Shown: positions 1 to 7,647 of the stretch, piece by piece
Numbering within the stretch: position 1 is the first letter of the stretch
Layout of the letters: each line of letters begins with the position of its first letter
From: an uncultured Desulfobulbaceae bacterium
GTDB lineage: Bacteria; Desulfobacterota; Desulfobulbia; Desulfobulbales; CALZHT01
Assembly (NCBI GenBank): GCA_945787445.1
Contig: CALZHT010000027.1
Span: 1-33,844 of the forward strand
DNA length: 33,844 bases
Direction: 5' to 3'
Translations under genes and position numbers: made by a program
The notes under the pieces: generated by a model
Databases searched by the model: none
What the model was told of the DNA's origin: nothing
Seen by the model: the letters and a program-made list of their open reading frames with translations, nothing else

Positions 1-1734
1 GCAGAAGAAGCATTACAAAGGACAATTTCCCTGAAGCCTGAGCGGATTGAGAACTATCAGGTCCTTGCTGAATTTTTTATGAAACAGGGCAAAAAAAACC
101 TAGCAGAGGCCCAGATCAAAAAGATGGTTGCTGCATTGCCTGGCTCGCCGAAGGCGCTGATTGTACAAGCCGGATTTTACGAATTTATTAAAGAATTTGA
201 CTATGCATTAAATAGTCTGGAAAAAGCAGTACAGTTGAAACCGGATGACAGCAGTATATATGTCAGGCTTGGGAGCTTTCACCAAAGACAGAGAGATTTT
301 GCCAAAACCGAAGAAGCCTACAAAGAGGCTATAAGATTTTCGCCGGACCGTGCTGATATCATGGCAATTCTCGCTGGTTTTTATTTTGATTTTGGGAAAA
401 TTGATTTGGCTCGTCAAAAGACGGCTGAAGGTTTGGCAAAAAGTCCTGATAATTTGGGGCTGAAACTTGTCAATGCGAAGATTGAAATAAAAGATACAGA
501 ATATGAAAAGGCTCTGCAATTGGTTGATAAAATTATTCAAGAAAGACCTCGGGCGGGGGAAGCATATTTTGTAAAGGCAATGGCACATCTTGGCCGAGAT
601 GAAAATGAGCTCGCTACTAAGGCCGCATTGGAAGCAGTAAAATATATTCCAAGACATTATAAAGCCAGGACCTTGCTGGCAGAATTGTTTTTTCAGAAGC
701 GTTCTTACAAAGAGGCCAAGGTTGAGGCAACTCGAGCCTTGCAAATCGAGCCAAGGAATTTGAAGGCGGCAGTAATTCTTGGCAAAAGTTTGATGGGAGA
801 AAAAGAATATAATGGAGCGCTTAAGATTTTCAAAGGCATTCAGAAAGCTGTTCCAAAAGACGCAGTTGTGGCCCATGCCATTGGCTTAACCTATGTATCT
901 CAGCAAAAATATGATCTTGCGGTGGAAGAGTTTGAAAAAGCCCTGGCAAATGCGCCCCAGTCAAATCTTGCCTTGTCGAGCTTGTCCGCGCTCTACATAA
1001 AGCAGGGCAAGAAGCAACAGGCTATTGATCTTGTTAAAAAACAGCTTGCAGATCATCCGGAAAACCCATCATTTCATGTAATTATGGGTACCCTGTATGC
1101 TTCTGAGAAGAATTGGCAGGAAGCAGTGCAAAATTACCGTGAAGCAACCAGATTGGCACCGGATCAGCCCAGGCCCTACATGCTTCTTGCCGGTGTTTAT
1201 TCAACAACAGGCAAAACAGATGAAGCTATTGGCCAGTATCAGGAAATAATCAATCAAAGACCGGAATTGATCGAGGCCCGAATGCAACTGGCTGTGCTTC
1301 ATGAAAAGAAAGGTGAATATGACAAGGCTGTGAATCATTATAAAGAGATTCTTTCATATAAGGCTGAGTTTGTCCCAGCCGCCAATAATCTGGCCTGGCA
1401 TTATGTTAACCGCGAAGTTGACTTGGGTGAAGCCTTTCATCTGGCCATGATTGCTAAGAAAGGTGCACCGGAGGATCCAAACATAGCAGATACATTAGGA
1501 TGGATCCATTATAAAAGAGGAGCGTATGATCTTGCCTTAACGCAATTTACTCAGGCTGAAGAGCATCTTGCCGACAACCCGACCGTGCAGTATCATCTAG
1601 CCCTGACCTTGCATCAACTTGGAAAAAAACAGGAAGCAAGGGATGTTTTGGCCAAATCGTTAAGCCTTAAAAAGGAATTTCCGGAAGCACAGCAAGCAAA
1701 AGAATTAATGGACAAGCTTTCCAAAGAAACCTAG
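1..1734 (+). CDS. TPR-repeat protein, PrsT-like, 5' truncated by the window
   Basis: The reading frame is open from base 1 (first codons A-E-E-A-L-Q), so the gene starts upstream; an internal ATG at 79 is not a likely start. The visible 577 residues are an almost continuous series of about 34-residue tetratricopeptide repeats with the usual small/aromatic pattern (for example 'AGEAYFVKAMAHLG' and 'PNIADTLGWIHYKRGAYDLA'). TPR arrays form superhelical protein-binding scaffolds. Large TPR proteins, often lipoproteins of the PrsT type, sit beside exosortase/EPS loci and are thought to support polymer or protein export. The position upstream of an EPS operon with an exosortase fits that group. The N-terminus is missing, so a signal peptide or lipobox cannot be checked. 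A generic TPR protein is the alternative. Confidence 0.85.
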   Translation, partial: AEEALQRTISLKPERIENYQVLAEFFMKQGKKNLAEAQIKKMVAALPGSPKALIVQAGFYEFIKEFDYALNSLEKAVQLKPDDSSIYVRLGSFHQRQRDFAKTEEAYKEAIRFSPDRADIMAILAGFYFDFGKIDLARQKTAEGLAKSPDNLGLKLVNAKIEIKDTEYEKALQLVDKIIQERPRAGEAYFVKAMAHLGRDENELATKAALEAVKYIPRHYKARTLLAELFFQKRSYKEAKVEATRALQIEPRNLKAAVILGKSLMGEKEYNGALKIFKGIQKAVPKDAVVAHAIGLTYVSQQKYDLAVEEFEKALANAPQSNLALSSLSALYIKQGKKQQAIDLVKKQLADHPENPSFHVIMGTLYASEKNWQEAVQNYREATRLAPDQPRPYMLLAGVYSTTGKTDEAIGQYQEIINQRPELIEARMQLAVLHEKKGEYDKAVNHYKEILSYKAEFVPAANNLAWHYVNREVDLGEAFHLAMIAKKGAPEDPNIADTLGWIHYKRGAYDLALTQFTQAEEHLADNPTVQYHLALTLHQLGKKQEARDVLAKSLSLKKEFPEAQQAKELMDKLSKET

Positions 1735-2068
1735 AGAGTTGTGGATGAAATAGTTGCATGCTGACATGAATTCCCAGTGCATTCCACGCTCTGCTGAAGC
1801 AGAGACGCGTTATGTTCCATTTTTATTATGTAATCGGTGATTCTGTTCAAAAGAGGCATGTATTTTGCTTAAATAGATACTATTAATTAAATAATGCCAT
1901 CGAAGAAACCCCTGAAATTTTCTTTCGCTGTAAAAACTTCATTTGTATTCCCAACAATACAAACAACATGCATTGATAGAACCAATTAAGATTTTTTCGA
2001 GAAGTATCCAATCGTAAAGAACCGAATTCTTTGATCTGTTAAATAGAAAAGGAAAAGAGCAGGGAGTT
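1735..2068. other. Intergenic stretch between the TPR gene and the NusG-like gene
   Basis: This is 334 AT-rich bases with no credible gene. It contains one clear hairpin, CTCTGC (1789-1794), loop TGAA, GCAGAG (1799-1804). No T-run follows, so it is at best a weak or Rho-assisted end for the TPR transcript. The sequence around 1865-1900 is very AT-rich and could hold the promoter for the next gene, but I found no convincing -35/-10 pair. Confidence 0.4.
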
Positions 2069-2578
2069 ATGATTTCCAGAGAATGGTTTGCCGTCCGGAC
2101 AAAACCTCATCAAGAATTCGTGGCGCAATATAACTTTCAACGCCAGAATTTTCATTCCTACTTGCCCAAAATAGTAAAAACGGTGAAGCACGCCAGAAAA
2201 ATTAGAAAAGTCACAAGACCCTATTTCCCAGGGTATCTTTTTCTGTATCTGAGTCCTTCTGAGCAAGATTGGAATAAGATTAGCAGCACAAAAGGTTCTC
2301 TTGGTCCTGTTAAATTCGGAGATCATTATCCGGCTGTGCCGGATTTGGTCATTGAGGAACTTGTGTCCCGTGAAAATGAAAATGGTCATATTCCCTTGGA
2401 CATCCAGGCGATGGGATTTCACACAGGCCAAAAAGTTTTGATAACAACGACGGAATTTGACAATATTCAGGGTTTGTTTTTGGAAATGAAGGACGAACAG
2501 AGAGCAATTATTTTGCTTAATATGCTCCAACGTCAGGTTAAAACTACTGTAGAATTAGATCTGCTGCAAGCAGTTTAG
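2069..2578 (+). CDS. NusG-like (RfaH/UpxY/LoaP-type) transcription antiterminator
   Basis: This 169-residue protein starts at an ATG with GGGAG five bases upstream. The N-terminus 'REWFAVRTKPHQEFVAQ' is the classic NGN-domain opening of NusG paralogues, and 'RPYFPGYLFLYL' is the matching beta-strand motif with the conserved 'FPGYLF'. The C-terminal 55 residues ('GFHTGQKVLITTTEFDNIQGLF...RAIILLNMLQR') have a KOW-like pattern. Specialised NusG paralogues bind elongating RNA polymerase at a recruitment element early in the transcript and suppress termination through long polysaccharide operons. It lies directly before the EPS operon, and a possible recruitment element follows 75 bases downstream. 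Housekeeping NusG is unlikely, because that gene normally sits next to secE and ribosomal genes. Confidence 0.88.
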   Translation: MISREWFAVRTKPHQEFVAQYNFQRQNFHSYLPKIVKTVKHARKIRKVTRPYFPGYLFLYLSPSEQDWNKISSTKGSLGPVKFGDHYPAVPDLVIEELVSRENENGHIPLDIQAMGFHTGQKVLITTTEFDNIQGLFLEMKDEQRAIILLNMLQRQVKTTVELDLLQAV

Positions 2579-2622
2579 CACGTAGAGAATAGTGCTATAA
2601 ATCATTCCTTACCTAAATCGAT

Positions 2623-2628
2623 TATAAT
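2623..2628 (+). promoter_or_regulatory. Candidate -10 box for the EPS operon
   Basis: TATAAT matches the sigma-70 -10 consensus exactly and lies between the antiterminator gene and asnB. Transcription from it would begin near 2635, so the ops-like hairpin at 2654 would be transcribed early. No good -35 hexamer is visible at 16-18 bases upstream, so this is only a candidate; the operon may also be read from upstream. Confidence 0.25.
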
Positions 2629-2653
2629 GCGGTGTTCTGTTTTTCACCCAAAT

Positions 2654-2667
2654 GGCGGTAGCCCGCC
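2654..2667 (+). promoter_or_regulatory. ops-like antiterminator recruitment element with hairpin
   Basis: GGCGGTAG followed by CCC matches the first eight bases of the ops/JUMPstart core (GGCGGTAGNNT) recognised by RfaH; the eleventh base is C instead of T. It also folds as GGCGG / TAGC loop / CCGCC. It lies 75 bases after the NusG-like gene and 134 bases before asnB, in the leader of the EPS operon, where such elements are found. That this paralogue reads it is an inference. Confidence 0.5.
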
Positions 2668-2680
2668 TTAATGTGGGAAT

Positions 2681-2801
2681 TAGTTGATTAGTTGACTAGG
2701 TGATTCGATTAGTAACCTCGCGGATTCGTTGACAAGTGAACGAATTAACCAATTAACCAATCAACGAATAAACCAAGAAACCAAACAACGACAAACCAAC
2801 C
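2681..2801. repeat. Degenerate AACCAATC-type intergenic repeat array
   Basis: The left part carries GTTGATTAGTTGAC-like units and the right part carries the opposite orientation, AACCAATTAACCAATCAAC and relatives. The two halves can pair in part; ATTCGTT (2724-2730) faces AACGAAT (2739-2745). The array runs directly into the asnB start codon and leaves no Shine-Dalgarno sequence. Related arrays occur at 4851, 7549, 8647 and 14160. Confidence 0.7.
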
Positions 2802-4772
2802 ATGTGCGGAATCGCCGGTATATTTCAATTTAGAAATAATTCTCCAATTGAGTTGAAAGCCCTTGAGAGCATGATTTTTCCAGTTACTCATCGTGGACCA
2901 GACGGGTATGGATTTTTTCAGAATGAGCGGGTTGGGATGGCGCATGCCAGGTTAAGCATTATCGATCTTGAAGGCGGGTGGCAACCAATCCACAATGAAG
3001 ACAAAACATTGTGGATAGTATTCAATGGGGAAATATTTAATTATATTGAGCTGCGCCCTGAGTTGGAAAAAAGGGGTCACAAGTTTTATACCAACTCCGA
3101 CACAGAAGTAATCATCCACCTATATGAAGAAAAGGGCGAGAAGTGTTTGGAAGACTTGAACGGACAGTTCGCTATCGCCATTTTTGATACCCAAAAAGAA
3201 TCGCTATTTCTAGCAAGAGATAGATTGGGCATTCGCCCACTATATTACACGTTTCGAGATGGAAGATTTTATTTTACCTCGGAGATAAAATCGATATTTG
3301 CAGCAGATGTGAATATTCCAAGAGTTATAAATCCGCATGTTCTTGCAGAGATTTTTACATTTTGGACACCTGGCAACAATGAGACTATTTTTGAGGGAAT
3401 AAATCAACTCCCACCGGGGCATTGGGCATCGATTCATAATGATGGTTCTATTCGTGTCCATGAATACTGGGACATACCTTTTACTCTGAGCGAAAGTTCC
3501 ATTCATCCCGGCGATGAATATGCCGATCAGCTCCGGGAATTACTCATCGACTCTGTCCGTCTACGGTTACGAGCTGATGTGCCTGTTGGCGCTTACTTGA
3601 GCGGTGGTATTGATTCGTCAACCATAACTTCGCTCATTCATCACTATACAAACAATCCTCTCAAGACCTTTTCCGTAACTTTTGCAGATACGGTTTATGA
3701 TGAACAAACCGAGCAACAGACAATGGTCGACTATCTTGATACGGATCACAACACGGTGCATTGCACCTACAAAAAGATTGCCCAGGCCTTTCCGGATGTC
3801 ATATGGCATACGGAAACATCCATTTTGAGGACAGCCCCGACGCCTCTTTATTACCTTGCCGGATTGGTTCGCCAAAATAACTATAAGGTTGTTTTAACAG
3901 GGGAAGGAGCTGATGAAATTCTTGGCGGCTATGATATTTTCAAGGAGGCCAAAATACGCGCCTTTATTCGCAAGAATCCTGATTCCTCAATTCGGCCCTT
4001 TTTGTTGAAAAGGCTCTATCCTTATCTGGCATTATCGCCTGCAAAGTCTGCTGAATATGCTAGAAAGTTTTTTGCCACCGACGCTCCGGTGGATTCTGAT
4101 ATTTTTTATGCACATGGGCCAAGATGGAAAACCACGGCCGGGACCCATATTTTTTGGTCGGATGATTTGCGGCAGAAAGTCATGGAGTATGATGCTATTG
4201 AAAGGCTTAGCCACAAATATACGAAAAAAATGGGCAGTTTAGATTTTTTTACGAAAGCACAATATCTTGAAACCAAGCTCTTGCTTGGCAACTATTTGTT
4301 GTCTTCGCAAGGTGACCGCATGGCTATGGCCCATTCCGTTGAGGGCCGATTCCCCTTTTTAGATCATCGGGTTGTAGAGTTTGCCTTTTCTATCCCGCCA
4401 ATCCTTAGAATGAAGGTCTTAAATGAAAAAAATATTTTGAAGGAAAGCATGAAAGATATATTGCCTGATGTAATAGTAAACCGTAAAAAACAGCCATATA
4501 TGGCACCGGATATATTAAGTTTTTTTGGTGAGCAAGAACCGGGATATCTTGAGTATTATTTGTCAGAAAGCTTACTTAATGAGGTAGGTCTTTTTAAGGC
4601 GGCTGCAGTAAAACAACTTATTACCAAATGTAGAAAAAGAGCAAGGCAGGGATTCCGTGAAAATATGGCTTTTGTGGGAATTCTATCTACTCAGATTCTT
4701 TATGACAAATTTATCAAGAATTTCCAGGTAGATGTACCCGCGAAGTTGGAAAATGTGAAGGTTATTTCATGA
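2802..4772 (+). CDS. asnB: Asparagine synthase-type glutamine amidotransferase
   Basis: This 656-residue protein begins 'MCGIAGIFQF', giving the catalytic Cys2 of class II glutamine amidotransferases after Met removal. The glutaminase domain covers about residues 2-190 ('RGPDGYGFF', 'FNGEIFNY'). The synthetase domain has the PP-loop 'SGGIDSS' (267-273). The expected reaction is ATP-dependent transfer of glutamine-derived ammonia to a carboxylate. In EPS and exosortase clusters such enzymes often amidate a sugar acid or another precursor rather than make free asparagine, so the substrate is uncertain. The start lies in a repeat array with no Shine-Dalgarno sequence, but Cys2 fixes it. An acyl carrier protein and an AMP-forming ligase follow, suggesting a shared modification pathway. 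It may belong with the exosortase-associated amidotransferases. Confidence 0.92.
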   Translation: MCGIAGIFQFRNNSPIELKALESMIFPVTHRGPDGYGFFQNERVGMAHARLSIIDLEGGWQPIHNEDKTLWIVFNGEIFNYIELRPELEKRGHKFYTNSDTEVIIHLYEEKGEKCLEDLNGQFAIAIFDTQKESLFLARDRLGIRPLYYTFRDGRFYFTSEIKSIFAADVNIPRVINPHVLAEIFTFWTPGNNETIFEGINQLPPGHWASIHNDGSIRVHEYWDIPFTLSESSIHPGDEYADQLRELLIDSVRLRLRADVPVGAYLSGGIDSSTITSLIHHYTNNPLKTFSVTFADTVYDEQTEQQTMVDYLDTDHNTVHCTYKKIAQAFPDVIWHTETSILRTAPTPLYYLAGLVRQNNYKVVLTGEGADEILGGYDIFKEAKIRAFIRKNPDSSIRPFLLKRLYPYLALSPAKSAEYARKFFATDAPVDSDIFYAHGPRWKTTAGTHIFWSDDLRQKVMEYDAIERLSHKYTKKMGSLDFFTKAQYLETKLLLGNYLLSSQGDRMAMAHSVEGRFPFLDHRVVEFAFSIPPILRMKVLNEKNILKESMKDILPDVIVNRKKQPYMAPDILSFFGEQEPGYLEYYLSESLLNEVGLFKAAAVKQLITKCRKRARQGFRENMAFVGILSTQILYDKFIKNFQVDVPAKLENVKVIS

Positions 4773-4850
4773 AGTTAAGGAAAAGTTTAAATGTTCCTTG
4801 GTAAATTAGTATATTGGTTTAAGGTAGATCATACTAATTGAATCATTCCT

Positions 4851-4893
4851 CCACACAACCACACAACCACACAACGAATCAACTAATCAACCA
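4851..4893 (+). repeat. CACACAACCA / AATCAACCAA repeat array
   Basis: Three tandem ACACAACC units pass into AACGAATCAACTAATCAACCAA, the same motif family as the array before asnB. It ends just before the Shine-Dalgarno of the carrier protein gene. Confidence 0.65.
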
Positions 4894-4913
4894 AGGCTAA
4901 ACAAGGAGTAAGG

Positions 4914-5159
4914 ATGTCGGATAAGGTACAACAAATCAGAGGATTTATTTTTGAAAATTTTTTATTTGATGCAGATGAAGGAGCCCTTGAAAATGATGCT
5001 TCTTTCCTCGAGCAAGGAATTATTGATTCAACAGGCGTTTTAGAACTTGTGGAGTGGTTGGAAGAAACATTCGAGATGCAAGTGGATGACACAGAACTTG
5101 TTCCGGAAAACTTGGATAGCGTCAACAAGCTTGCTGTGTATATTGAGAGGAAGGCGTGA
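4914..5159 (+). CDS. Acyl carrier protein
   Basis: This 81-residue acidic protein has the phosphopantetheine site 'GIIDSTG', with Ser39 as the attachment residue, and the four-helix carrier pattern. AAGGAG at 4903-4908 lies five bases before the ATG. It carries an acyl or aminoacyl group as a thioester. The most likely loading enzyme is the AMP-forming ligase at 5623, now separated from it only by the GxxExxY cassette, which looks like an insertion between the two. Its GIIDS signature resembles carriers of D-alanyl and EPS modification systems more than fatty-acid ACP. The cargo is unknown. Confidence 0.88.
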   Translation: MSDKVQQIRGFIFENFLFDADEGALENDASFLEQGIIDSTGVLELVEWLEETFEMQVDDTELVPENLDSVNKLAVYIERKA

Positions 5160-5160
5160 T

Positions 5161-5616
5161 ATCTCACGCAAAGACGCCAAGGTGAAGAGAGAGGTTTGCT
5201 TTGTGAAAGAAAATGAACTAGCCAAGGAAATTGTTGATGCTGCCTTTCTGATTCATAATGGCCTTGGTCCTGGTTTACTTGAATCTGTGTATGAAGTAGT
5301 GCTATCGAATGAACTTGAAAATCGCGGATTAACAATAGAAAGACAAAAGCCAATCCCCCTTCACTATAATGGTCTTTCGTTCAATGAGGGATTCCGAGCA
5401 GATCTTATAGTAGAAAATAAAGTGATTGTAAAACTGAAATCAGTTGTAACAATAGCACAGGTCCACATGAAGCAACTTCTCACTTATATCCGTTTGGCCG
5501 ACAAAAGACTGGTATTGTTAATCAACTTTGGCTCTGTATTAATAAAGAACGGTATCTGCAGGATAGTAAATGGACTTGAAGAATTATTATTGCGCCTTTG
5601 CGTCTTTGCGTGAGAT
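5161..5616. mobile_element. GxxExxY cassette bounded by inverted repeats
   Basis: The left end (5161-5182) reads CTCACGCAAAGACGCCAAGG after AT. The right end (5592-5616) is its inverted copy, GCGCCTTTGCGTCTTTGCGTG followed by AGAT. The single gene inside encodes a GxxExxY protein. The unit begins one base after the acp stop codon and ends six bases before the ligase start, so it fills the space between two genes that look like natural neighbours. The same repeat stands alone at 8728-8752. I recall this repeat/gene association in other bacterial genomes, but I know of no defined transposition mechanism; calling it mobile is an inference. Confidence 0.55.
5203..5613 (+). CDS. GxxExxY family protein with altered ExK motif
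   Basis: The GTG at 5203 is chosen because GAGAGAGG lies about eight bases upstream; it gives 136 residues, close to the family's usual size. A longer open frame upstream overlaps acp and is not credible. The family motif is present in 'GLLESVY' (G-x-x-E-x-x-Y), and the C-terminal half has 'QLLTYIRLADKRLVLLINF'. The family resembles PD-(D/E)xK nucleases, whose core here would be 'RADLIVENKVIVKLK'. Relatives usually read V-E-L/I-K at the end of this strand; this copy reads V-K-L-K, so the acidic residue of ExK is replaced by Lys and catalysis may be lost. Function in the family is not established. Most of the right inverted repeat is translated as the C-terminus. Confidence 0.75.
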   Translation: MKENELAKEIVDAAFLIHNGLGPGLLESVYEVVLSNELENRGLTIERQKPIPLHYNGLSFNEGFRADLIVENKVIVKLKSVVTIAQVHMKQLLTYIRLADKRLVLLINFGSVLIKNGICRIVNGLEELLLRLCVFA

Positions 5617-5622
5617 AAAAAA

Positions 5623-7149
5623 ATGCTCGTTCATGATTTCCTCATAAACTCAGCCAATCGTTTCCCCAACAAGGATGCAATCATCCACGGCGCCAAACGA
5701 TATACGTATGCCGAGGTTCTTGCAGAAGCCAATAAACTTTCTTGTTGGCTACTCGAAAGAAACCTCGACAAGGGCTTCCGGGCCGCTCTCCTAACAGATG
5801 ACCCATTTGAATATATAACTTCCTATTTTGCCATCCTGCTGGCGGGGGGAATTGCCGTTGGGCTGAATACTCAAACATCCGAGCGCACATTAAAGAGGGT
5901 TCTCAATGATTGCACTGCTTCGGTAATTTTTGTTCATCCAAAATTTAAACGATATATTGATAAAACAGCGCCTGAAATCATTTCGCTCCAGGCCATAGTG
6001 ATTAATAATATAGATACTGACAGTATGATCAGTTTCGAGCGTTCGCAAATTCTGGGTGAACCCGGCCAACTTGATAACGACCGGTTGCTGGAAGTGCAAA
6101 AGACAGATCTGGCACAAATTATTTACACTTCAGGCACTACCGGTGAACCAAAAGGTGTGATGCTGACCCATGGAAATTTATCAGCCAACACCGAGTCCAT
6201 AATCGAGTACCTGCATTTAACATCTGATGACCGTATCATGGCGGTGCTTCCATTTTTTTATTCGTATGGGAATTCAGTCCTCCTTACCCATATTGCTGCG
6301 GGTGGATCTCTGGTGGTGAATCAGAACTTTCTGTATCCCAATGTAATCCTTGATGAAATGGCAAAAGAGGAGGTGTCCGGATTTTCGGGCGTGCCTTCTA
6401 CCTTTGCCATTCTTCTGAACCGTTCTGCTCTTAAGAACTATTCATTCCCTGCTCTCCGCTACATAACCCAGGCAGGCGCGGCCATGTCTCCATCCCTTGC
6501 CCAGCGATTGCAAATCGTTTTCCCTGAAGTTGCAATATACATCATGTATGGCCAGACCGAAGCATCCGCCAGGTTGTCATATCTTAGCCCAGAAGACATA
6601 CAGCGCAAGGCCGGCTCGATAGGCAAAGCTATTCCAGGAGTTACACTGAAATTACTCGATAAGGAAGGCAAACACGTTTCACTTGGTTCTACAGGTGAGA
6701 TCGTAGCCCAGGGTGCGAATGTCATGGCCGGGTACTGGGGCAAACCCGAAGAGACTGCCAAGGTCCTTAAGCCTGAAGGGCTGTGGACCGGGGATTTGGC
6801 CCGCATGGATGATGATGGGTACCTCTACATAGTCAGTCGAAAAAGTGATATGATAAAGACCGGTTCTCACCGCATTGCTCCTAAGGAAATCGAGGAGATA
6901 ATTTTAGAGCATGAAGCTGTTCATGAGGTTGCTGTGGTTGGAAACGAGGATGAAATCTTAGGTGAGGCTATTAAAGCATATGTGGTTCTCAAGGCAGACA
7001 ATAAAATCAAAGAAAGAGAAATAGTTGTTCATTGCCGCAAGAACTTGCCCGCTTATAAGGTTCCGCATCAAGTAGAGTTTCTTCCAGAATTACCAAAAAC
7101 CGCCACGGGAAAAATACAGAAAAAAAAGTTGATAGCTGATGGGCCATAG
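5623..7149 (+). CDS. AMP-forming acyl/aryl ligase (ANL superfamily)
   Basis: This 508-residue adenylate-forming enzyme has the phosphate-binding loop 'YTSGTTGEPKG' (168-178), 'YGQTE' (309-313), the hinge region 'GDLARMDDDGYLYIVSR' and a C-terminal 'TGKIQKKK' with the probable catalytic Lys497. It should activate a carboxylic acid with ATP and pass it to CoA or to a carrier-protein thiol. The acp at 4914 is the obvious partner, as in exosortase-associated acyl ligase clusters. The start codon follows the right inverted repeat of the GxxExxY cassette and has only a weak GAG ahead of it. The acid activated cannot be deduced. It belongs to a different subgroup from the adenylation enzyme at 22838. 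Confidence 0.9.
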   Translation: MLVHDFLINSANRFPNKDAIIHGAKRYTYAEVLAEANKLSCWLLERNLDKGFRAALLTDDPFEYITSYFAILLAGGIAVGLNTQTSERTLKRVLNDCTASVIFVHPKFKRYIDKTAPEIISLQAIVINNIDTDSMISFERSQILGEPGQLDNDRLLEVQKTDLAQIIYTSGTTGEPKGVMLTHGNLSANTESIIEYLHLTSDDRIMAVLPFFYSYGNSVLLTHIAAGGSLVVNQNFLYPNVILDEMAKEEVSGFSGVPSTFAILLNRSALKNYSFPALRYITQAGAAMSPSLAQRLQIVFPEVAIYIMYGQTEASARLSYLSPEDIQRKAGSIGKAIPGVTLKLLDKEGKHVSLGSTGEIVAQGANVMAGYWGKPEETAKVLKPEGLWTGDLARMDDDGYLYIVSRKSDMIKTGSHRIAPKEIEEIILEHEAVHEVAVVGNEDEILGEAIKAYVVLKADNKIKEREIVVHCRKNLPAYKVPHQVEFLPELPKTATGKIQKKKLIADGP

Positions 7150-7159
7150 GTGATGGTTT

Positions 7160-7546
7160 ATGGGGACAGTAGGTAATGAAATAGGCCACTTTTCTTTTGA
7201 AGAACTTGAAGTTTGGCAACGAGCCGTTCTATTTGCCGAACAGGTCATTACTTCAAGTGAGAGCTGGCAAACAACTGGAAAACATTATAGGTTGTTGGAG
7301 CAACTGGAAGCAGCAGCTACTTCTGTAGCAATGAACATCGCTGAAGGAAAGGGTTGATTTTCTCGAAAAGAGTTCGTTCACTTTCTTTATATTGCCCGAG
7401 GATCTCTCTTTGAAGTCGTTATTCTCCTGACTATCATTGAAAAATTAGGTTGGATTAAAGGCGATCAATTACTGAAGATTAGGAGTGAAGCAGAAGTTAT
7501 AGGTAAAATGCTTTCATCACTTGCCAACTCGCTCAAAAACAAATAA
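7160..7546 (+). pseudogene. Four-helix bundle protein (23S rRNA IVP-like), broken by an in-frame TGA
   Basis: The frame opens with 'HFSFEELEVWQRAVLFAEQV' and continues 'VAMNIAEGKG', a strong match to the small four-helix bundle family first seen in 23S rRNA intervening sequences. Codon 66 (7355-7357) is TGA, where relatives usually have Arg in 'AEGKGR'. The same frame then continues normally, 'FSRKEFVHFLYIARGSLFE...', to a TAA at 7544. A single CGA-to-TGA transition explains the break, and no shift is involved. The intact protein would be 128 residues. Genes of this family often appear as single insertions between unrelated genes, as here between the ligase and the amidotransferase. Its role is not known. 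Confidence 0.8.
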
Positions 7547-7548
7547 TC

Positions 7549-7647
7549 CCATGCACTACAAACCATGAACCATGAACCAAATAGTATGGGCCAAACACTA
7601 TGAGCCACGAGCCAAAAACTATGAGCTATAAACAATCAACCAACCCC
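7549..7647 (+). repeat. ACCATGAACCATGAACC-type repeat array running into the next gene
   Basis: Units such as CCATGAACC, CTATGAGCC and AATCAACCAACC follow one another with drift. The array supplies both candidate ATG codons (7600 and 7621) of the PP-loop amidotransferase, so the first residues of that protein are probably repeat-derived. Confidence 0.65.

Noticed and set aside
2681-2801. CRISPR-like array
   Set aside because: Units are short, degenerate and not separated by unique spacers of constant length; no cas gene is present.
5047-5202. Longer GxxExxY protein starting inside acp
   Set aside because: The extra residues match nothing, overlap acp in another frame and cross the left inverted repeat; GTG 5203 has its own ribosome binding site.
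7355-7357. Selenocysteine at the in-frame TGA
   Set aside because: The family has Arg here, not Cys, and no SECIS-like stem follows.
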